DNA from: an uncultured Eubacteriales bacterium
GTDB taxonomy: Bacteria > Bacillota > Clostridia > Oscillospirales > CAG-272
DNA: 6,233 bases
Reading direction: 5' to 3'
NCBI GenBank assembly: GCA_949286815.1
Contig: CASEEB010000212.1
Span: 1-6,233, forward strand
Position 1 is the stretch's first letter; each line of letters starts with the position of its first letter. The position numbers and the translations under genes are program-made. A model generated the notes under the pieces. The model did no database searches. It was given only the letters and a program-made list of their open reading frames with translations, and was not told where the DNA came from. Positions 1 through 4,227 of the stretch are shown piece after piece.

Positions 1-1
1 T

Positions 2-139
2 GTGCTTGTGAAAGCGTCCGGCGGAATCAGGACATACAGCGACGCCGTCAATATGATTGAAGCCGGCGCGGACAGGCTGGGAACGTCGTCCGGCGTAGCT
101 ATAATCAGGGAAAGCGAACAGACAGACGACCGTAAATAA
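2..139 (+). CDS. deoC: Deoxyribose-phosphate aldolase, C-terminal fragment (5' end outside window)
   Basis: The last 45 codons and the TAA stop of deoC are present; the start lies upstream of the window. The enzyme is a cytosolic class I aldolase that splits 2-deoxy-D-ribose 5-phosphate into acetaldehyde and glyceraldehyde 3-phosphate. The fragment begins VLVKASGGIRT, the family's conserved strand. Its Lys corresponds to the second active-site lysine (K201 in E. coli DERA), which tunes the Schiff-base lysine; the Schiff-base lysine itself is outside the window. Next comes DAVNMIEAGADRLGTSSG, the last helix and the phosphate-binding GTSSG loop. A short charged tail (RESEQTDDRK) ends the protein, as is usual. 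It lies 182 nt upstream of a sugar kinase on the same strand, and no T-tract terminator is visible between them, so read-through is possible. The family assignment is firm although only about a fifth of the protein is seen. Confidence 0.93.
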   Translation: MLVKASGGIRTYSDAVNMIEAGADRLGTSSGVAIIRESEQTDDRK

Positions 140-215
140 CAATTGCCGCGTTTAACGCACGGCGAAAACCGACGATGACAGGACAAGCGACATAAAACAC
201 GGGATTTTTTCGCGG

Positions 216-237
216 TGATATAAATTAATTTATGTCA
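216..237. promoter_or_regulatory. Imperfect 22-bp palindrome, candidate operator upstream of the sugar kinase
   Basis: A 14-bp perfect palindrome, ATAAATTAATTTAT (220-233), is extended by TGA on the left and TCA on the right, with one mismatched pair (219/234). It lies about 85 bp upstream of the kinase ATG. This symmetry is what a dimeric regulator would bind, but no regulator gene is in the window and I recognise no specific family box. AT-rich DNA produces such palindromes by chance more easily than mixed sequence. A weak promoter may follow (TTTTCA at 262-267, 16 bp, TATTAT at 284-289), but it is too poor to call separately. Confidence 0.35.
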
Positions 238-290
238 GATAACAAAATACACCCGTAAAATTTTTCAAAGCAAAAAATTATTATATTATT

Positions 291-314
291 TAAGCCGCCC
301 TTGGCGGCTTGAGG
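291..314 (+). promoter_or_regulatory. Perfect hairpin abutting the ribosome binding site of the sugar kinase
   Basis: AAGCCGCC (292-299) and GGCGGCTT (303-310) pair perfectly over 8 bp around a 3-nt loop, and a U-G pair at 291/311 can extend the stem into the Shine-Dalgarno. The GAGG at 311-314 sits 7 nt from the ATG at 322 and immediately follows the stem. There is no T-tract on either strand, so it is not a normal intrinsic terminator. It could stabilise the mRNA 5' end, limit ribosome access, or mark an attenuated read-through from deoC. The structure is directly visible; the function is inference. Confidence 0.5.
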
Positions 315-321
315 TATTAAC

Positions 322-1248
322 ATGGCAAAAATAATTGGACCCGGCAGCTGCATGGTAGATATAACCGGATACGCGTCACACCTTCCGTCCGACGGCGAAA
401 CCGCCGTGGGAGATCTTGTCCGCACAAGTCCGGGCGGAAAAGGCTCAAATCAGATGATAGCGGCTCACAGAGCGGGCAGCGAAGTATTTCTTATCGCGTG
501 TATCGGCGACGACAGCGCGGCGTCGGTACTGAACGACCTATACCGGGAAAACAAAATGAGTACAAAGTATATAAGAGTTTGTCAGGGTGAAAATACCGGC
601 ACGGCTCTCATCCAGATAAACAAAACCGACGCTCAGAACCGCATACTTATAATAAGGGGTGCCAATCTGTCCCTGTCGGACGAAGATGTAAAAAAAGCCG
701 AATATGATTTTCGAGACTGCGACATAGTGCTGACCCAGCTTGAAACCGATGACGCTCCGATCTACGAGGCGGCAAGACTTGCCCAAAAATACAATAAGCC
801 GTTTTGTCTCAATCCCGCCCCATACCGTCCCCTTTCCGACGAATTGCTTTCCATGACAGACTATATTACACCTAACGAAACCGAAGCCGAATGCCTGACC
901 GGTATTCATATAGAATCGGCAGAGGACGCCCGAAAAGCCGCCAAGGTCCTGCTTTCCAAAGGGGTAAAGAACGTGGTTATAACGCTTGGCGTAAACGGGG
1001 CTTATTATACCGACGGCAAAAGAGAGATTAAAATCGACGGTATAAAAGTAAACGCGGTTGAGACCACGGGTGCGGGAGACGCTTTTAACGGCGGGTTTGT
1101 GACTGCTCTCGGAGAAGGCATGGATATCGAAAAAGCGTTGAAATTCGCCAACTGCACCGCCGCGCTTTCGGTTACACGTCTCGGAGCTGCCCAGTCAATG
1201 CCGACAAGGGCGGAAACAGACGAGTTTTTCAGGAAAATATACGGCTGA
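322..1248 (+). CDS. PfkB/ribokinase-family sugar kinase, possibly deoxyribokinase
   Basis: A cytosolic ATP-dependent sugar kinase of 308 residues, the usual ribokinase length. The N-terminal substrate strand GSCMVDITG (8-16) is followed by the SDGET lid motif (23-27) and PFKB signature 1, PGGKGSNQ (37-44). NPAP lies at 164-167, TPNETEAECLTG at 183-194 and TLGVNGA at 221-227. PFKB signature 2, TTGAGDAFNGGF (248-259), contains the catalytic base Asp253 in the anion hole. SVTRLGAAQSMP (283-294) matches the ribokinase K+-site/C-terminal loop. Ribokinases normally carry Asn in GSxNxD; here it is Met11 (GSCMVD). As far as I recall, deoxyribokinases (DeoK) show the GSxMVD form. The deoC gene upstream supports deoxyribose as substrate, giving deoxyribose 5-phosphate for the aldolase, but ribose or another sugar is not excluded. 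The start is set by GAGG 7 nt upstream. The family is certain; the substrate is inferred. Confidence 0.93.
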   Translation: MAKIIGPGSCMVDITGYASHLPSDGETAVGDLVRTSPGGKGSNQMIAAHRAGSEVFLIACIGDDSAASVLNDLYRENKMSTKYIRVCQGENTGTALIQINKTDAQNRILIIRGANLSLSDEDVKKAEYDFRDCDIVLTQLETDDAPIYEAARLAQKYNKPFCLNPAPYRPLSDELLSMTDYITPNETEAECLTGIHIESAEDARKAAKVLLSKGVKNVVITLGVNGAYYTDGKREIKIDGIKVNAVETTGAGDAFNGGFVTALGEGMDIEKALKFANCTAALSVTRLGAAQSMPTRAETDEFFRKIYG

Positions 1249-1512
1249 ATTTAATCGGTGATAACCTTACCCGCAGAGAAATATCACTGGAGTAAATTAC
1301 GGTCGGCGCTGAAATTCTGACGGTCAAAACAACAGGCATCCGTGATTACGGCAAATAATGTTTTTTTATTCCTGCCCACGTGACATACCCTTTCGGGTTT
1401 GTCCTCGCTTCCGATTAAAATGACAATTTTAATGCAATCGTACACTCAATATTTTTGTTCAAGGACAAAATTACTATATACCCCCCACTCAGACAGAGGT
1501 CCGGGCACAAGA
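1249..1512. other. Non-coding spacer with a cluster of inverted repeats
   Basis: No convincing gene is seen in this spacer after the kinase stop. It does hold several separate inverted repeats. GTGATA (1258-1263) pairs with TATCAC (1282-1287), with flanking AATTTA/TAAATT arms. GACA-ACCC / GGGT-TGTC (1382-1403) has one T-T mismatch and reads as a GAAA tetraloop on the minus strand. ATTAAAAT/ATTTTAAT (1414-1433) is 8 bp perfect. TTTTGT/ACAAAA (1453-1470) is 6 bp. A run of seven T (1361-1367) follows only a 4-bp stem and is not a convincing terminator. Function is unknown; the cluster may be an untranslated structured element, a decayed mobile repeat, or chance in an AT-rich spacer. Confidence 0.4.
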
Positions 1513-1550
1513 AAAAAGCAAGGTCAGCGCATAAGTTGACCTTGCTTTTT
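1513..1550. terminator. Strong bidirectional intrinsic terminator
   Basis: A perfect 14-bp stem (1513-1526 with 1537-1550) surrounds a 10-nt loop. The GC core is GCAAGGTCA/TGACCTTGC, flanked by A-tracts on the left and T-tracts on the right, so each strand reads as stem plus U-tract: five T on the plus strand, six on the minus. It lies between the convergent sugar kinase (+) and the operon ending at 1701 (-), about 265 nt and 150 nt away respectively, and probably ends transcription from both sides. Confidence 0.9.
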
Positions 1551-1616
1551 GATACTATTGTCAAGCGTACACAACTTTAATTGTGCAGTCCATTACTTTT
1601 TACCGAATCTGAATTT

Positions 1617-1745
1617 ATCTGTTTAAAAAATTAAGCTCTTTGCTCTATTTGAAAATTTTATATGTTTTAACAATTTTAACCTTTGCCCAAATTGCAAATA
1701 TTATCTGTTTAAAAATTTAAATCTCTTGCTCAGTTTGAAAATATA
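1617..1745. repeat. Three diverged 43-bp tandem repeats
   Basis: Units at 1617-1659, 1660-1702 and 1703-1745 align without gaps. By hand count, units 1 and 3 share 33 of 43 bases, units 1 and 2 share 30, and units 2 and 3 share 29. Shared blocks are AT(C/A)TGTTT at the start, TTGC near the middle and TTTGAAAAT-like sequence at the end. The third unit codes for the C-terminus of the minus-strand membrane protein. Read in the same register, the first unit still resembles it (KIFK-stop-SKELNFLNR against YIFKLSKRFKFLNR), so the array looks like old duplication of coding sequence. A fainter fourth copy may lie just before 1617. Since 43 is not a multiple of three, extra copies shift frame. Unit length near four helical turns means the A-tracts are roughly in phase. 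Confidence 0.65.
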
Positions 1746-2273
1746 AAATGAAATCAATCTGGTCAGTGCAATATCATATACCACAAATACCACATTGACA
1801 AGCAAATATACGACGGCGATAACCGCAACGCCTCCGACATTTCCGAACACATATTCAAATGCTTCAAGCAAGCCTTCCCCGCTTCCCATGAAAAAGAAAT
1901 ACACTATAACGGCGCATATAAGTATCGCCGCGTTAAGCAAAAGCAGCTTCAAGACCCATGCCACCGGCTTCTTAAGCCTTTCAAACTTTTCTTTAAGCAT
2001 AGGATAATATCCGAAAAACAGCAGATAAAACCAACCCGCCATGCTCTGCGGCATAAGCAATACACTTATAATACCGGTCACGGCATACATAAGCCATGGA
2101 TACATGCCCTTCAACTCAATGACCGCGAACACACACGCAAATGAAGCTATTGCCGCCATCGACAGGTCAAGGGTCTCAAGCAACGCACCGAATGAAATCA
2201 ACGCAACACTCATTGCCGAAAGAAGCGCTCCGACAGTGAGCTTCTTTACATTTGTACTTACTCCGCCTCTCAT
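1701..2273 (-). CDS. Polytopic membrane protein of unknown function
   Basis: A 190-residue hydrophobic protein with five to six predicted transmembrane segments (about 12-33, 36-53, 56-74, 77-90, 104-128 and 147-168) and a basic C-terminus (LSKRFKFLNR), placing that tail in the cytoplasm by the positive-inside rule. A short motif, LLFFGYYPMLKEKFERL (84-100), links helices 4 and 5 and looks like the family's most conserved part; I recall similar unnamed clostridial membrane proteins. Small compact helices and an N-terminal LTVGALLSAMSVAL are also reminiscent of ECF-transporter S components or DUF2232 proteins, but I see no substrate signature and do not assign one. The ATG overlaps the stop of a 24-codon ORF (ATGA), and a GGGGAG stands 12 nt upstream, slightly far, so translational coupling is plausible. 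It is the last gene before the terminator at 1513-1550. Its final 14 codons lie in a 43-bp tandem repeat. Confidence 0.8.
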   Translation of the reverse strand: MRGGVSTNVKKLTVGALLSAMSVALISFGALLETLDLSMAAIASFACVFAVIELKGMYPWLMYAVTGIISVLLMPQSMAGWFYLLFFGYYPMLKEKFERLKKPVAWVLKLLLLNAAILICAVIVYFFFMGSGEGLLEAFEYVFGNVGGVAVIAVVYLLVNVVFVVYDIALTRLISFYIFKLSKRFKFLNR

Positions 2274-2344
2274 ATATCAGCTTCTCTCCCCGCCGAACGC
2301 GAAATTATGCTCACGGCATTATGGTTCCAAACAAATATAACCAT
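2270..2344 (-). CDS. Possible 24-residue small protein or coupling leader ORF
   Basis: A short ORF between the J-domain gene and the membrane-protein gene. It has a good Shine-Dalgarno (AGAGG at 2355-2351, 6 nt before ATG 2344-2342), better spaced than that of the membrane gene. It starts MVIFVWNHNAVSII and ends with a charged tail, SRSAGREADI. Its TGA overlaps the next gene's ATG in the classic ATGA arrangement, typical of translational coupling. The peptide matches nothing I recognise and is not clearly a membrane peptide. It could be a genuine small protein, a leader whose translation opens the downstream start, or chance. The SD and the overlap are visible; expression is inference. Confidence 0.4.
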   Translation of the reverse strand: MVIFVWNHNAVSIISRSAGREADI

Positions 2345-2371
2345 TTTATACCTCTTTTTACCTGACCGATT

Positions 2372-3007
2372 TCAGCAACATCTGATGAGGTCTCCGCCCA
2401 TACACTCGCAACAGCAGTCCGCGCACAAAAGCGACGAACAGACATCACAGCCGGAACATCCTCTCGTCTGCGTGGTATTGTAGCCTCCTCCGTACTGCCC
2501 TGCCCGCGTTTTCAGGTTATTTAATGTCTGTCTGTACTCCATATTTCCCGGATCCATAGTGCACGCCATTTCCAGCATTTTCTGCGCGTCAACATAATAT
2601 CCCTTTTTTATATAAACACAGCCCATAAGATAGTGCCACTCCGCGGCACGGTCGCCCTCGTTTATCGAATTCAGCTCCGCCTCGGCCGCCGCCACGTTTC
2701 CCTTGTTTATATTCTGGCGAATCTGATTGTAATTATAGCCGTAATTCTGCGAAGAACCGCTTCCGGAATAACCTCCCCCGTACGAATTGCCGGACGTGCC
2801 GCCGCCACTCCGTATCTTCTGGATCTCCTCATATGCCAGATTGACTTCTTTCATTTTTTCTTCCGCCATATCCTTGAGGTCTGTATCCTTATATTTATCC
2901 GGGTGATACTTTCTGGCAAGATTGCGGTATGCTTTTTTGATTTCATCGTCGGTCGCCGTCGGAGACACTCCCAAAACCTTATACGGGTCCTTGTATGACT
3001 CTGCCAT
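2372..3007 (-). CDS. J-domain protein with TPR-like region and Cys-rich C-terminus
   Basis: A 211-residue co-chaperone-like protein. Residues 7-65 are a J domain: DPYKVLGVSPTATDDEIKKAYR, then the HPD triad at 35-37 needed to stimulate Hsp70 (DnaK) ATPase, and a closing helix ending near 65. A Gly/Ser/Tyr/Asn-rich linker follows (67-95). Residues 96-168 form helical TPR-like repeats (GNVAAAEAELNSI..., AEWHYLMGCVYIKKGYYVDAQKMLEMACTMDPG). The tail (184-211) holds ten cysteines, including CSGCDVC, CADCCCEC and a terminal CC, suggesting metal or Fe-S binding or lipid modification. It lacks the DnaJ zinc-finger (four CxxCxGxG) and C-terminal substrate domains, so it is not canonical DnaJ. AAAGGA lies 12 nt before the ATG. 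It follows the DUF5685 gene by 76 nt and precedes the membrane-protein gene. It probably recruits DnaK to a specific client; the client is unknown. Confidence 0.9.
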   Translation of the reverse strand: MAESYKDPYKVLGVSPTATDDEIKKAYRNLARKYHPDKYKDTDLKDMAEEKMKEVNLAYEEIQKIRSGGGTSGNSYGGGYSGSGSSQNYGYNYNQIRQNINKGNVAAAEAELNSINEGDRAAEWHYLMGCVYIKKGYYVDAQKMLEMACTMDPGNMEYRQTLNNLKTRAGQYGGGYNTTQTRGCSGCDVCSSLLCADCCCECMGGDLIRCC

Positions 3008-3083
3008 TTTTATAATTTATCCTTTCTTGGATTTTCATTGTTCTTGTCTCTGATGCATTTACGGCATCTCTCAAAACACATAT

Positions 3084-4052
3084 TCAAGACTGCCGCGATT
3101 GTTTTTTCGCATGTCTTTTCCGCTTCGCGTTTTTATCTGACTCAGACTCATTTATTTGTGAAATTTTCAGTACTCTGTCCGCGCTGTTAGGCATTCCCAG
3201 ATAGAGTATATTGTTTATTATCCCTTCCATATCGGGTCTTCCGTTGTATTCAATCAAATCAAACGCGGGTACGGCGCCGTCAAGCTCCAGCCTGAGCGCG
3301 TCGGATATCTGCTCCCTTTGTCTTTCGTTCATAAGCTCATTGTCATACAGCAACAGAAAAGGATTGAATCTGCCTTTTTTCATGTCCTCTTCCGCGTCGT
3401 CCGCGGCATCTGTAATATAAACCCATCTGCCAAGATGTTTGCCGATATTGTACATTATTCTGGCGTCGCCGTCATTCAAACCGAAGCTTGCCAGACTCGC
3501 CATAATTTCCCCGAAAATTTCGGCATACACGTCAACCGAACGCAACTTTTCTTTCTCAAGCTCCGACAGCTCCTTCAGTTTTTCACGCACGGCGATATCA
3601 AGCTTCTCGAAACCGTCGCCGACATTTTCCGCAGCTTTGCCGTCCCGGTGATCGGTCTTTATGGCTTTTTTTCTCATATGCGACAGAAACGGAAGAGCAA
3701 GACGGGCTTTGGCCTTTTTGATTCCTCTTTCATCCTCGATATCATCCCTGCATTTTCCGTACGCGAGTATCGCGGCGCTGCGGGCACAGAAATCAAGCTG
3801 TTCGTTTCTCTTTATATAATGTCTTTTCCTGAAAGGATGCGCGACACATCTGCCCTTTGCAAACTCCGGGTTTACTCCCGTGACAGCCATCCGCACCAGC
3901 GCCAGAAACGCGATGTCGTAGTTCAGAGTCATTCTTGAACACTGTCCGGTGCACTTTCCCTGCGCCCGGCACAGACCGCAATAAACCGCCCGGTAATATT
4001 CCTGCTCCCGCACTTTCAGTTCCGGAGTATCCGTCAAAATATATCCGAACAT
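3084..4052 (-). CDS. DUF5685-family protein, Cys- and Asp-rich, helical
   Basis: From the MFGY start the protein has 322 residues and matches, by my recollection, the DUF5685 family of Firmicutes. Key stretches are MFGYILTDTPELKVREQEYY (1-20), the cysteine cluster YCGLC...C...C (24-38), SRMTLNYDIAFLALVRMA (39-56), DDIEDERG (103-110), and GKHLGRWVYITDAADDAEED (204-223) followed by KKGRFNPFLL. The two Asp-rich motifs with LGRWVYITDAADDAEED resemble, in layout, the DDxxD/NILRDxxED motifs of squalene/phytoene synthases, so an all-alpha prenyl-synthase-like fold is possible (inference). The lysine/arginine-rich tail (308-322) is probably disordered. No signal peptide or membrane helix is seen. An upstream in-frame ATG at 4082 would add ten residues, but it lies at or before the likely transcription start and its GGAG is only 2 nt away. 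The ATG at 4052 has AAAGGG 9 nt upstream and matches the family's N-terminus. It is the first gene of the minus-strand operon. Confidence 0.85.
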   Translation of the reverse strand: MFGYILTDTPELKVREQEYYRAVYCGLCRAQGKCTGQCSRMTLNYDIAFLALVRMAVTGVNPEFAKGRCVAHPFRKRHYIKRNEQLDFCARSAAILAYGKCRDDIEDERGIKKAKARLALPFLSHMRKKAIKTDHRDGKAAENVGDGFEKLDIAVREKLKELSELEKEKLRSVDVYAEIFGEIMASLASFGLNDGDARIMYNIGKHLGRWVYITDAADDAEEDMKKGRFNPFLLLYDNELMNERQREQISDALRLELDGAVPAFDLIEYNGRPDMEGIINNILYLGMPNSADRVLKISQINESESDKNAKRKRHAKKQSRQS

Positions 4053-4095
4053 TGCCGTCATCCCTTTCCGATCAAAAAACATTCTCCATTATAAT

Positions 4096-4124
4096 ATAAT
4101 ACCTTAAAAACATTCATCAAACAA
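4096..4124 (-). promoter_or_regulatory. Candidate SigA promoter for the minus-strand operon
   Basis: On the minus strand, TTGTTT (4124-4119), a 17-bp spacer and TATTAT (4101-4096) form a reasonable SigA-type promoter. A second -10-like TATAAT lies at 4093-4088. Either predicts transcription starting between about 4090 and 4080, leaving a leader of 30-40 nt before the ATG at 4052 and arguing against the upstream ATG at 4082. Confidence 0.5.
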
Positions 4125-4143
4125 CCATAATTTGTAAATATTT

Positions 4144-4159
4144 ATTAAATGAATTTAAT
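4144..4159. promoter_or_regulatory. AT-rich palindrome between divergent promoters, candidate operator
   Basis: ATTAAAT and ATTTAAT form 7-bp perfect arms around a central GA. The site lies 24 bp upstream of the melA -35 element and 20 bp upstream of the divergent -35. A regulator binding here could act on both promoters. It is AT-only and short, so chance is a real alternative; no regulator gene is nearby. Confidence 0.25.
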
Positions 4160-4183
4160 CTTTGTCTTAAATACAAAAAACTG

Positions 4184-4212
4184 TTGACATCGGAATTTAT
4201 TTTTGTTATAAT
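4184..4212 (+). promoter_or_regulatory. Full-consensus SigA promoter of melA
   Basis: TTGACA (4184-4189), a 17-bp spacer and TATAAT (4207-4212) match the SigA consensus exactly, predicting a start near 4219-4221. Such a strong promoter on a catabolic gene suggests either high constitutive expression or tight repression. The predicted start leaves only about 8 nt before the first in-frame ATG of melA. Confidence 0.93.
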
Positions 4213-4227
4213 ACTTATGCAATCTAT

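Noticed and set aside
140..175. Terminator for deoC (GCCG...CGGC inverted repeat)
   Set aside because: Only a 4-bp stem with a long loop and no following T-run.
538..909. 123-codon minus-strand frame opposite the sugar kinase
   Set aside because: Antisense shadow of the kinase coding sequence with no ribosome binding site or domain of its own.
1340..1367. Possible terminator after the kinase (short stem followed by seven T)
   Set aside because: The stem is only 4 bp and lies 9 nt from the T-run. The hairpin at 1513-1550 is far stronger.
1382..1403. c-di-GMP (GEMM) riboswitch on the minus strand, suggested by ACAAACC...GAAAGGGT
   Set aside because: The second conserved block (GACGCAAAGC-like) and the three-way architecture are absent, and no gene follows on that strand in suitable position.
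1284..1445. 53-codon minus-strand ORF starting with GTG in the spacer after the kinase
   Set aside because: It has no Shine-Dalgarno, lies across two inverted repeats, and its translation resembles no family I know. Most likely chance.
1455..1550. Small RNA with a promoter near 1455-1482 ending at the terminator
   Set aside because: The -35/-10 candidates (TTGTTC, TATACC) are poor and no conserved RNA motif is visible.
1617..1745. CRISPR-like array
   Set aside because: The 43-bp units are contiguous, diverged and lack unique spacers; no cas genes are present.
3318..3938. 206-codon plus-strand frame opposite the DUF5685 gene
   Set aside because: It is an antisense shadow of a gene with family motifs; it has no recognisable domain or operon context.
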